DNA of 64,000 nt from Vespula vulgaris. Lineage: Eukaryota; Arthropoda; Insecta; Hymenoptera; Vespidae. The notes beneath the pieces were generated by a model. It was not told where the DNA came from. It saw nothing but the letters and a program-made list of their open reading frames with translations, and made no database searches. Numbering within the stretch: position 1 is the stretch's first letter; every line of letters begins with the position of its first letter. A program made the position numbers and the translations under genes. Shown one piece after another: positions 39,401-50,448 of the stretch. The stretch lies in the NCBI RefSeq assembly GCF_905475345.1, contig NC_066594.1:1728501-1792500 (forward strand), read 5' to 3'.

Positions 39401-41811
39401 ATTCATGGCAATTTGTATCAAGTCTAAACTTTTCTTTCTCCTGTGTTTGGATATATTACCAGCTTGTTCTTGTAAAAATTTTTCTATATCTATCACTTTT
39501 TTATTATAACTTTCATTATTATTATTTGTTATATATTGTCTATATTTGTTAAGATCGATTAATAAATCACATAAACCTGTGTGGTTTATTTTTGCTTCAA
39601 GAAAATTGAAGTCTAAGTAGAGTATGGGAAATTCCTGATACAAATTAGCCATTTCTAAATGATGACCAATATAGGAGTAACTGTAATTATCATTTGGCAG
39701 TTTGGAGAAATCATTATTGCAATGTTTACGATACTTTTCAATAAAGGATTTGTGCATTTCTATAAGTTTCTCTCTGCCTAATTTCTTTTTTAAATGGCAC
39801 AATAAGAGATCATGTACACCATATATATAGCAATCTAAGTTGCCATTCCATCTCATAGCTGCAAGAGATTTATGGCACAATTCTAACATTATTATTTCAG
39901 CTTGGAATTTATCACATGACCAAAGAACTTGTAAAGTCTGTTATAAAAAAAAGAAAAAAAATATAAATATACCAATTACATAGTTGTATTTTATTTTATA
40001 ATAATATTGTTGTGAAAAATTCATTGTTTTACCTTTGGTGTTATATTCACATCTTCATTAAAAATTGCTAACTGTTCGTAACATGTTTTCAAATCTGGCG
40101 GTAAACATTCGATAAACATGTTAAATACATCTTCTTGCTGTTCCAAGAAATTCTTGATTACTCTTAAAAAAAAAAAAAAGAAAAATGTCTTTAATAATAA
40201 ATATTTTTGAAATCTTTCATAATTTTATTTTACTTCTCATCTTGTTTTTGTTGCTTTTTAATCAAAATACTTACATATTGTTCGTATCTTTGTTTTGTAT
40301 GCAATTTAAATAATATTGCCATCTATCTTTATGTTTCTTCATGTCATTTCTAAATTCTTCAAAATGGGCAGAAAACATAGCTATAAGTAATGGCATACCT
40401 TTGCATTCTTTATGAATTAGCTGTGCTTCTAAAGGAAGTTTATCTACATCGGTATCTAATACTTTGGCAAATAAACCTAAAGTTTCTGCTTCTGTAAAAC
40501 CATCATCCATCTAAAAATAAATATAAAAGAAAATATTATAAAACATATTATAAGTACTGTAACTTAATCTTTTATTACATTAATATACTATTATATTACT
40601 TTTATAACAATTCCTTTTCTTCCATCCAAAACATCTAGGTCGGTAGTAATTATAAGAGTTTTGCATTTAAAATCAAATGCATTCACAATATTCTTATCAT
40701 AAACATCTTCTAACACCAATAAAGCATTCTGGTTTTTTTTCTTATTAAAATGATTTGATAAGAAGCTTTTGAAAAGTTCATTCTCCAATGACTCAGTTAA
40801 TAATTCTGGATTTTTTATACGATGATAAAGTCCATTTAATTGTTTTGTTATTTCTTCTTCGATAAACTGTTCGTATCCACGTTTATCGTCATGTTTATAT
40901 TTGCATTTCCTATCATGTCCAAATTTAAGCCAATAAATTTTATTCTAAAAACAAAAATAATCTTGTATAAAAACCTTAAAAACTTTTATTTATTTATTTG
41001 GAACAATTTATGGATTGATAAGTTCTTCTTACATGAAACAAATCTTCTGCTAGTTTTGTGTCATTTAAGGTACTGACTGTCAAACACGATTTACCAAATC
41101 CTTTCATTCCGTGCAGAATAAGATATTCATTCGGTTTTAATTTGTTTAATTCTTCTGTTAACTGTTTCGTCTGTATAAGATTTATTTGATATTAAAGATT
41201 GTCAATTATTGATACTATATATTTCTAAAAATTATTTCTAAAATAAACTTACATTAATATTTCCAAAGTGTATAGATTAAAATGAAATGAAGTAGTCGTG
41301 ATGAGAAAATATTTAAAATGATATATTAATATAATAAATTATTACTATAATAAATATAAACTTTTTATTAATATTTTCTATATACCTTTCCATCTCTAAA
41401 AATTGTTAACGGTGACATAGGTGGAAGAATTGGAGATTCAAGAGAATTCCTGCCAGTCTTTTCTGTTTCTAAATCATCCATACCTTCGCTTAACCATTTA
41501 TAATGATGCCTCAAGGATTCACGGAAAGCATCAAAAGCATCTGGTCCCCGTCTTACAAATAAAAATTGTATGATGTTAAAATTAGAGAAACGAAGAAATT
41601 TTAAATATAATAGTAAAACTTACTTCGGAAGAATATCTAATAAAATTTTTGCTTTATCTCTACGACGAATACCAGATTCAATGTGTGTAACATCTTCTTG
41701 TCTTAAAATATATTTAGCTGTTAATATAGGTAGTACTCCATTACGTACATCCATATCATCCAATATTTTATCACGTAATTGTATTAAAATATCTTGATGC
41801 AATTTCTCCAT
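36433..41811 (-). CDS. Dark: Apaf-1 homologue (Dark/Ark): CARD, NB-ARC and WD40 apoptosome scaffold
   Basis: Thirteen minus-strand exons: 41811-41624, 41551-41386, 41170-41033, 40944-40600, 40510-40275, 40162-40033, 39937-38858, 38782-38733, 38634-38166, 38050-37980, 37854-37524, 37453-37049, 36951-36433. All introns are GT/AG and phase-compatible; the sum is 4128 nt, 1375 aa, between human Apaf-1 (1248) and fly Dark (1440). An N-terminal CARD (about 1-90) contains LPKRGPDAFDAFRESL. NB-ARC follows: Walker A GMKGFGKS at 139-146, IYWLKFG strand, Walker B LLVLED at about 239-244, sensor-like TTD at 264-266, winged-helix GMPL motif in exon 5. A helical arm (PPDLKTCYEQLAIF, exon 6) leads into degenerate WD40 repeats (exons 7-13, e.g. 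GTIRVWDK, GLVNVWKLD, DTLRVWKN). Family knowledge: oligomerises and recruits the initiator caspase Dronc. Introns are short, unlike Sap47. The IAP gene lies directly downstream. Confidence 0.95.
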
Positions 41812-43254
41812 TTTTAAATATATTTACTTTTAAATATTCAACCATATATAATATTGTAATGTATTCCCTCGTCGCTAAAAACACGTATAGACAAAAAATA
41901 CAATTAACTTAAAGAACAATAAAATTTTTCATAATACGCACGAGAAAACTTTTCAAAAATGCACAATAATTGATAAAAATAAGATAATATTAGTATCAAT
42001 CATAAAGAAATTATTTAAACCAGGAAATGAAAATGAAGAAAATGAAAAAGGAAAATAACATGTCTCACATACTTTTCCCTTTGTGAGAGACTTTTCTACA
42101 ATCTTATCGAATTTATCACAGTCTTTGTTCATCAGCTCACAAAATTACTGAACCTCCTATTGGAAGAACGCTACTGGGAATCACAAATGGAAGTTACACA
42201 TAGAGAACCTGTCCAGTGTTGCCATGTTTCTCCAAAGTAAAGTTGCATTTGATTGGTTTAAATTATCATAAGATTCCCGCCATCGATTGTTTCCAAGGGC
42301 TCTGAAATACACTCTTTTTTATGTATATAAAAAAACATGAATGTAAATAAATACATATTTTAAATAGAAACATAAAATATAAGTAGAATGATAAACGTCA
42401 TTTTAACGAAAAAGCCAAAAATTTATCGTTCGTATATGTCGATGATTTCATGATGAGTGAAGAAGACTTCTCATATTTTATACGTCCCTGAAAATATCCC
42501 GTTAGGATGATTTCGTAATACAAATTCATTCAAAATTCCGACATATTTCGGCCCAAACAAAAAGATTCTTTTCTTGTTTCAGTTGACTCATACAAAGCAG
42601 TATGGCGGAGAGATAAGTATTAGTTTTAATGCACTTTATAACTCCGTAAGATAAATATGCTCATACGATTTTCACCTTCAAATTATTTATAGATTTATTA
42701 ATCGTGTAGTTTTAAAAAATTTTATTATAATAAAAATATAATTTTTAAAGTTCATATAATGTTTATATTACATCGTAAAACTCCGAGAAAACAAGTAAAA
42801 CATTAAAGAAAAAAAAGAGGCTCGGGTTTAATATAAAATTATTAAATAAATGAATGTTATTATATTTAATACAAAGCAATATTACGCCTATAGTATAGCT
42901 AAAACATAAAATTTATTTGATATCTATTCGCTGCATTATTATTTGAAAATGAGAAAACAAGGAAAACATTTTTTAAAAAATATATTCGTTGCATGCATTT
43001 ATACTTAAGTTATAACATGTACATAAAGAAACAGTTTCCTCTCAATCGATATTTCTTTTAAAGAAAATAACGACATCGAAATTATTTCAGACATATATTA
43101 CACAATATAGTCACGACAATCTTGTAAGAATGATTTATTATTTTCATAAAAAAATTTTTACTAAAATCAAAGAGAAAAGGAAAGAAAATATATATTTCTA
43201 TAATTTATTTTAGAAGCTAAAAAATATCTGCAAAATATATTTGCAAAAAAATCC
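41812..43254. other. Region upstream of Dark
   Basis: Presumed Dark 5' UTR and promoter (about 41812-42300), then AT-rich intergenic DNA up to the tRNA pair. A less AT-rich segment at 42100-42310 is the most promoter-like. An ATGGCGG word at 42602-42608 resembles promoter-proximal insect motifs, but the frame stops after four codons. Confidence 0.45.
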
Positions 43255-43326
43255 TGCGATGGCCGGGAATCGAACCCGGATCAACTGCTTGGAAGGCAAC
43301 TATGCTAACCATTACACCACCATCGC
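43255..43326 (-). tRNA. tRNA-Gly (anticodon TCC)
   Basis: The reverse complement folds as a 72-nt tRNA. The acceptor stem pairs GCGATGG with CCATCGC and the discriminator is A. The D arm carries the A box (GTGTAATGGTTAGC). The anticodon loop is CTTCCAA with anticodon TCC, decoding GGA. The T arm is CCGGGTTCGATTCCCGG and includes the B box. No intron. A T7 run directly downstream serves as RNA polymerase III terminator. Identical in sequence to the second copy 90 bp to the right. Confidence 0.97.
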
Positions 43327-43416
43327 AGTTGGTAAATGGAATTACTTAGTATTATAAATACGGTATAAATGTCTCAAATATTGGAAGAAAATAAAAGAAA
43401 AAAAAATTCGCGCATC

Positions 43417-43488
43417 TGCGATGGCCGGGAATCGAACCCGGATCAACTGCTTGGAAGGCAACTATGCTAACCATTACACCACCATCGC
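43417..43488 (-). tRNA. tRNA-Gly (anticodon TCC), second copy
   Basis: A 72-nt sequence identical to the neighbouring copy, with the same cloverleaf, anticodon loop CTTCCAA and B box GGTTCGATTCC. It is followed on the minus strand by a T9 run as Pol III terminator after a short spacer. Its flanks differ from those of the first copy apart from a few bases, so the duplication is old with the gene body held constant, or was homogenised by conversion. Confidence 0.97.
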
Positions 43489-43768
43489 AGACATGAACAC
43501 ACGTGATTTCAAGTAGATAAATATACATATATATACATTAAATTATACATATAAAGTTAAGAAAAATCAATTGAAATAAAATTTTTAAAATAGTCGAAAA
43601 AAATTCAATCCGTAAGATATCACTTTAAAAGTATCATCTATAAAAGTATTAATACACAACATTAAGGACGAATATTGTGAAACGAACTGCATATATGTTT
43701 ATCAGCTCTTTTAATCTCTTTATTTCAGATAATTATAAAGTGTTGCCTATGAGTCAGAATAGAGAACA

Positions 43769-43770
<2 letters not shown>

Positions 43771-43807
<37 letters not shown>
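43771..43807. repeat. (TA)n microsatellite
   Basis: About 36 bp of alternating TA, about 280 bp right of the tRNA pair. Confidence 0.95.
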
Positions 43808-43809
<2 letters not shown>

Positions 43810-43914
43810 TATCTTTATAAAATATAATAATAAATGCAAAAACGTTTAATTTTCATTGTTATGACGAAGATATCAAATAACAATGGGCGGAAAAAATATA
43901 TAAATATAAATGTA

Positions 43915-43946
<32 letters not shown>

Positions 43947-44696
43947 AATATATATATGTACATACACACACACACACACACATATGTAGAAGAAAGGTTT
44001 GGACGGATCGAACAATTGGCGATTAGTTTGTCGGGCGTACGATTTTATCCTTCATTTGACCGTAGCCATCAGCCATTGATTTCGGAAAAGCAATGAACAC
44101 ACATGCCGCATTGTTTCCTGCACACCAATTTAGGGGCATTATCCAGGGGGAAATAATGCATATACCATCCGCTTTTCAAAGCTCCGCATCTCGCTACGCA
44201 ACTATGGTTCATCCGGAAAAATGAAAAAAGTTTCTCAAGCCCAACCACTGTCGACCGCAAACATCTATTAACCAACCGGCAAATCGTTCGAATTATAAAA
44301 CGTGTTCGAAACGCGTTCATATCGAAGAAAATCGTTCGAGCTAACAAAGAGAGATAAGCTTCATAATTTCCTATAATTGCGAAACCCAGATCGCACGGGC
44401 GTGACTTCAAATAAACAAAAATAAATATTAACCTTGTTGATTACGGTTTAACGAGTGAAATTCGGTAGTTATTGGTGAACGTATTCGATATTATTAGGAT
44501 AGCGTTCCTTTCGGTTTTCTCATAGTCAATTTAACGCAGGTATACGATATACTTAGGAATATTCTACAGCGTTACGATTCGATCATGCGATTGTGAAAAC
44601 AATCGATGAAAATTCGATTAACTTCGAGCAACGTCGTTTTACGTTATTAACCATTGGGACATCGTTTATTTCCACAAATGATTTGTCGTGTGGTTT

Positions 44697-44699
<3 letters not shown>

Positions 44700-44747
<48 letters not shown>
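44700..44747. repeat. (TA)n microsatellite
   Basis: About 47 bp of pure alternating TA. Confidence 0.95.
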
Positions 44748-44753
<6 letters not shown>

Positions 44754-46599
44754 CGTGAATGTTAGCGCACGCTCTGTCAAGATTTATGTCGCTTTCGTGA
44801 CACGTTCTCGTTATTCGAGAATCTCTCTCTATCTCTCTCTTTCTCTTTATCTCTATATCTTTTTTCATATATATATATATATATATCAATGTATCTCTAT
44901 ATCTCTAATTCTTGTTATTTGTATATATGCGCATGCGTTCGGAATCGATATTCTCGAATTGTCTATTATTATATATTATCGATTGACAACGATTAATCAT
45001 ACATTGTATCTTCGAATTAGATTATTGTTATATGATAAATAAAAGGGATAGATTGAAGTTCGTTGCGGTAATCAAATATTCTACTTTTGATTTTGGTTGA
45101 CAAATATCATTGATGTTAATCGATATAATTTTTTAGCGTTAATATAATATCGCCATCGTCTTTAATAAAGTAATGATAACAACGATGAACTTCTTTCACA
45201 TAATGAATTGATTATCTTCCTCGATGCGCGCATACACACACACACATGCATATTAAACACACTCATTCACTTATATTAAACACACATCATAACTTTCGTA
45301 CGTGTTTCGATATCCTTTCCAACGCATCTACAGCTAATACGAACAATTACGCTGATATGTTCGCTTTCCCCTTTAATCCCTTTCATGTAAAAAAAAAAAA
45401 AAATGAAAAAAAAAATGAAAAAGAAAATCTCATTAGAAGCACACCCGACGCGTTGTGTAAATTATGGACTCGCCGATCAGACTACACGCACTTATCTTCG
45501 GATTTGCATATCGCGTGTAAGTACCTTGACTCGTCTCTTTCAGTATTGCAGGAAAGTATGAAGGGTTACATAAGCGTAGGCGCAAGTTCTTTCTTCGTTG
45601 ACTAGTTTTTATTAACAAATCGAACAATAAGAAACATATATTTCTTTCATCCAAAACTTTGATTTAAATTTAAACATTTTATTGAAACACGTTTTCTATA
45701 TATTTCTACGAATTAAATTGTATTAAAAGTTATATTCGTGACGTTTTCTTTTTTACAAAACGTTTCAAACTAGATTTAAAATTTTTTAGAAACATTCTGG
45801 ATTATACTGGTTTAAATAATTTCATGAGGGAGGAGTGAGAAAGGGAAAAAATTGAGAAATTACAAAATTCGTCATAGTTGTACGAGTTTCTTTAATCTAC
45901 CCTACTTATCATAGAAAATCTTGAGTAATTCATAACGATTCATTTTCAAAACAATTAAAAATTTATTCTTATCCATTACAGTTTGATGTGTATCACTCAA
46001 TGCTTTTGAACGTGAACTAACTAGCTTAACGATGCACTTTCTTTATTTGTTCGAATCCCTTTGAAATGAGCCCTAACACCGAAGTAAATATGTATTGCGT
46101 TATACTGCATTATCCATTGCTAGGTTTGTTAGTCTTCCAAATAGTGATTACTCGCTTTGCGACAGATCGTTATCAGTTGTGTGTCCACTTTCTCCACAGT
46201 AACTGCCAGGGGAATACCTCTATGTCACATAAACATAGCAATCGCTTAGTAATATTAGCCTTGTAAAAGTGACCTGCTTATGAATCCTCCTTTTTCTCAT
46301 TAAAATAAAAAGAAAATATAGATAAGTAAATTTGAAAAGCGAATATATGTTTCCGAAACAAAAAGTCGTAGAATTAATTGCGAATAAGTTGGTACGCATA
46401 ATTCGCTTCAATATTTATCATTTGTCGTACATTCTGATTTTATCTAGAGAAATTGGAATATTTCGTGAGGTTCTAAATATATCAGAAAAAAAATTTTTAG
46501 AGATTTATTGGTGTTGAAAAAAAATACAATATGGTATCAATACTTTCTCTACAGGTCAAGTGATGAGAACAATTTCAAAGTCAAATATATTGTTTTAAA

Positions 46600-47688
46600 T
46601 TCTCGCTACAAATCAGAATTTGTAAGCGGGATACATGATATGCAAAGAGGTGGCATAATTTATTATTCGTTTCAAGAAATTCTTGCTAAAAATCAGGATT
46701 TGTAAGCGGGACACATGATATGCCAAGAGGAGGCATAGAGTAGAGTATTGGTTCCGAGAAAATTATCACTACATACCCGGATTTCTAAGCGGAAAACATG
46801 ATAAGCAAAGAGGTGGCACAATGTTCTATTGATTCCGAGAAATTTCTCTCTACAAAATCAGGATTTATAAGCGGAACACATGATATGACAAAAGATGGCA
46901 CAATGTACTTTTGGTTCCGAGAAATTTCTTTCCACAAATCAGGATTTGTAAGCGGATAACATGATGTGCAAAGAGGTGGCACAATGTTCTATTGATTCCG
47001 AGAAAACTCGTGCTACAAATCGGGATTTGTAAGCGGATAACATGATATGACAAGAGGTGGCATGAGGTTTCGCGCTAGTCTCCGGTGTCGCGTTTGTCTT
47101 TTTTAAAGAATAAAAGCTATTGGTCCTGCGGAAATTTTATCGGCAAATTAGGATTTGTAAGCGGATAACATGATATGACAAGAGGTGGCACAATGTTCTA
47201 TAGATTCCGAGAAAACTCTCGCTACAACTCGGGATTTGTAAGCGGATAACATGATCTACAAAGAGGTGGCAAAATGTTCTATTGATTCCGAGAAAACTCT
47301 CTCTACAAATCAGGATTTGTAAGCGGATAACATGATGTGCAAAGAGGTGGCACAATGTTCTATTGATTCCGAGAAAACTCTCGCTACAAATCCGGATATG
47401 TAAGCGGATAACATGATATGCAAAGAGGTGGCACAATGTTCCATTGATTCCGAGAGTACTCTAGCTACAAATCCGGATTTGTAAGAGGATAACATGATCT
47501 GCAAAGAGGTGGCACAATGTTCTATTGATTCCGAGAAAACTCTCGCTACAAATCCGGATTTGTAAGCGGACAACATGATGAACAAAGAGGTGGCACAATG
47601 TATTATTGATTCCGAGAATAGTTTCACTACAAACCCGAATTTGTAAGCGGAATACATAATATGACAAGAGGTGGCACAATGAACTATT
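46600..47688 (-). repeat. Left arm: 81-bp units in minus orientation
   Basis: TTGTAAGCGG-type anchors recur at about 46623, 46703, 46788, 46868, 46949, 47029, then after a 129-bp step at 47158, then at 47238, 47319, 47400, 47481, 47562 and 47643. The 129-bp step (about 47060-47165) is the single inverted 128-bp unit. Leftmost units are the most degraded. Confidence 0.92.
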
Positions 47689-47690
47689 GC

Positions 47691-48715
47691 CGATAAAATT
47701 TCCGTGGAACCAATAGCTCCTATTCTTTAAAAAAGACAAACACGACACCGGAGACTGGCGCGAAATCTCGTGCCACTTCTTCGCATATCATGTGACCCGC
47801 TTACAAATCCTAATTTGCCGATAAAATTTCCGTGGAACCAATAGCTTCTATTCTTTAAAAAAGACAAACGCGACACCGGAGACTGGCGCGAAATCTCGTG
47901 CCACTTCTTCGCATATCATGTGACCCGCTTACAAATCCTAATTTGCCGATAAAATTTCCGTGGAACCAATAGCTTCTATTCTTTAAAAAAGACAAACGCG
48001 ACACCGGAGACTGGCGCGAAATCTCGTGCCACTTCTTCGCATATCATGTGACCCGCTTACAAATCCTAATTTGCCGATAAAATTTCCGTGGAACCAATAG
48101 CTTCTATTCTTTAAAAAAGACAAACGCGACACCGGAGACTGGCGCGAAATCTCGTGCCACTTCTTCGCATATCATGTGACCCGCTTACAAATCCTAATTT
48201 GCCGATAAAATTTCCGTGGAACCAATAGCTTCTATTCTTTAAAAAAGACAAACGCGACACCGGAGACTGGCGCGTAAACTCGTGCCACCTCTTCGCATAT
48301 CATGTGACCCGCTTACAAATCCTAATTTGCCGATAAAATTTCCGTGGAACCAATAGTTTCTATTCTTTAAAAAAGACAAACGCGACACCGGAGACTGGCG
48401 CGAAATCTCGTGCCACTTCTTCGCATATCATGTGACCCGCTTACAAATCCTAATTTGCCGATAAAATTTCCGTGGAACCAATAGCTTCTATTCTTTAAAA
48501 AAGACAAACGCGACACCGGAGACTGGCGCGTAAACTCGTGCCACCTCTTCGCATATCATATGACCCGCTTACAAATCCCAATTTGCCGATAAAATTTCCG
48601 CAGGACCAATAGCTTTTATTCTTTAAAAAAGACAAACGCAACACCGGAGACTAGCGCGAAACCTCATGCCACCTCTTGTCATATCATGTTATCCGCTTAC
48701 AAATCCCGACATGTA
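47691..48715 (+). repeat. Central array: eight 128-bp units
   Basis: The start CGATAAAATTTCC recurs at 47691, 47819, 47947, 48075, 48203, 48331, 48459 and 48587, exactly every 128 bp. Copies are nearly identical. The fifth and seventh share a variant (CGCGTAAACTCGTGCCACC) and the eighth is the most diverged. Each unit shares its last ~40 bases (GCCAC..CTTCGCATATCATGT..CCCGCTTACAAATCC) with the 81-bp unit; the rest is unrelated. Confidence 0.95.
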
Positions 48716-50448
48716 GCGAGAGTTTTCTCGGAATCTATAGAACATTGTGCCACCTCTTGTCATATCATGTTATCCGCTTACAAATCCTGATTTGTAGCGA
48801 GAGTTTTCTCGGAATCAATAGAACATTTTGCCACCTCTTTGTAGATCATGTTATCCGCTTACAAATCCCGAGATGTAGCGAGAGTTTTCTCAGAATCTAT
48901 AGAACATTGTGCCACCTCTTGTCATATCATGTTATCCGCTTACAAATCCCGATTTGTAGCACGAGTTTTCTCGGAATCAATAGAACATTGTGCCACCTCT
49001 TGTCATATCATGTTATCCGCTTACAAATCCCGATTTGTAGCACGAGTTTTCTCGGAATCAATAGAACATTTTGCCACCTCTTTGTAGATCATGTTATCCG
49101 CTTACAAATCCCGATTTGTAGCGAGAGTTTTCTCGGAATCTATAGATCATTGTGCCACCTCTTGTCATATCATGTTATCCGCTTACAAATCCCGATTTGT
49201 AGCACGAGTTTTCTCGGAATCAATAGAACATTGTGCCACCTCTTGTCATATCATGTTATCCGCTTACAAATCCCGATTTGTAGCGAAAGTTTTCTCGGAA
49301 TCAATAGAACATTATGCCACCTCTTGTCATATCATGTTATCCGCTTACAAATCCCGATTTGTAGCACGAGTTTTCTCGGAATAAATAGAACATTGTGCCA
49401 CCTCTTGTCATATCATGTTATCCGCTTACAAATCCTGATTTGTAGCGAGAGTTTTCTCGGAATCAATAGATCATTGTGCCACCTCCTGTCATATTATGTT
49501 ATCCGCTTACAAATCGCGATTTGTAGCGAGAGTTTTCTCGGAATCTATAGAACATTATGCCACCTCTTGTCATATCATGTTATCCGCTTACAAATCCCGA
49601 TTTGTAGCACGAGTTTTCTCGGAATCAATAGAACATTGTGCCACCTCTTGTCATATCATGTTATCCGCTTACAAATCCCGATTTGTAGCGAAAGTTTTCT
49701 CGGAATCAATAGAACATTGTGCCACCTCTTGTCATATCATGTGTTCCGCTTACTAATCCTGTTTTGTAGAGAGAAATTTCTCGGAATCAATAGATCATTG
49801 TGCCACCTCTTGTCATATTATGTTATCCGCTTACAAATCGCGATTTGTAGCACGAGTTTTCTCGGAATCAATAGAACATTGTGCCACCTCTTTGTAGATC
49901 ATGTTATCCGCTTACAAATCCCGATTTGTAGCGAGAGTTTTCTCGGAATCTATAGAACATTGTGCCACCTCTTGTCATATCATGTTATCCGCTTACAAAT
50001 CCCGATTTGTAGCACGAGTTTTCTCGGAATCAATAGAACATTGTGCCACCTCTTGTCATATCATGTTATCCGCTTACAAATCCCGATTTGTAGCGAAAGT
50101 TTTCTCGGAATCAATAGAACATTGTGCCACCTCTTGTCATATCATGTGTTCCGCTTACTAATCCTGTTTTGTAGAGAGAAATTTCTCGGAATCAATAGTA
50201 CCTTGTGCCACCTCTTGTCATATCATGTGTTCCGCTTACTAATCCTGTTTTGTAGAGAGAAATTTCTCGGAATCGATATTACCTTGTGCCACCTCTTTGC
50301 ATATCATGTTATCCGCTTACAAATCCGGATGTTTAGCGAGAATTTTCTCGGAAGCGATAATACATTGTGCCAACTCTTCGCATACCGTTTGTCTTGCAAA
50401 TCAGGATTTGTAACAAGGTCACATATTATCCTAAGAGATGGCACGTGA
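48676..50448 (+). other. 590-codon repeat-encoded open reading frame (probably not a real gene)
   Basis: The right arm is open in one frame for 590 codons because 81 bp equals 27 codons and no unit has a stop in that frame. The peptide is about 21 repeats of a 27-residue unit containing CHLLSYHVIRLQIPIC and SFLGINRTL. There is no signal peptide, known domain or intron. A second frame is also open over several units, and the inverted left arm carries the same frame on the other strand. This suggests the frame is a by-product of the repeat length rather than a selected protein. Transcription is unknown. Confidence 0.3.
48680..50400 (+). repeat. Right arm: 21 tandem 81-bp units
   Basis: The anchor CCGCTTAC occurs every 81 bp from 48693 to 50313 (21 positions). 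Most units carry TACAAATC-NN-GATTTGTA, then GCACGAGTTTTCTCGG or GCGAGAGTTTTCTCGG. Variants recur in blocks; for example the run around 49420-49760 resembles that around 49830-50165, suggesting multi-unit duplications. Confidence 0.95.

Larger units (their letters stand above)
43489..46599. other. Intergenic region between the tRNA pair and the minisatellite
   Basis: Contains (TA)n at 43771-43807 and 44700-44747 and a (CA)n near 43969-43981. A more complex, GC-richer island lies at about 44030-44430, and a smaller one at about 45430-45600. The 44030-44430 island has an open frame of 113 codons on the minus strand, but no family was recognised. No gene is asserted. Confidence 0.45.
46600..50430. 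repeat. Composite inverted minisatellite locus (81-bp and 128-bp units)
   Basis: One locus of related tandem repeats with a polarity switch. The left arm (46600-47688) has about 13 units of 80-81 bp in minus orientation and one inverted 128-bp unit. The centre (47691-48715) has eight 128-bp units in plus orientation. The right arm (about 48680-50400) has 21 units of exactly 81 bp in plus orientation. Shared core, plus orientation: GCCACCTCTT, TATCATGTTATCCGC, TTACAAATC. Units at both outer edges are the most diverged, as expected for an array that is homogenised internally. No flanking target duplication or terminal motif of a known transposon was recognised. Confidence 0.93.

Noticed and set aside
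42560..42625. ATGGCGGAGAGA considered as the start of a plus-strand gene
   Set aside because: The frame stops after four codons and no convincing GT donor follows.
47691..48715. Regular repeats that look superficially like a CRISPR array
   Set aside because: The whole 128-bp unit is repeated; there are no unique spacers. The context is eukaryotic.
46600..50430. Minisatellite locus considered as the terminal repeats of a large DNA transposon or Helitron
   Set aside because: No transposase, helicase or other enzyme frame between the arms, no recognisable terminal motif and no flanking duplication seen by eye.
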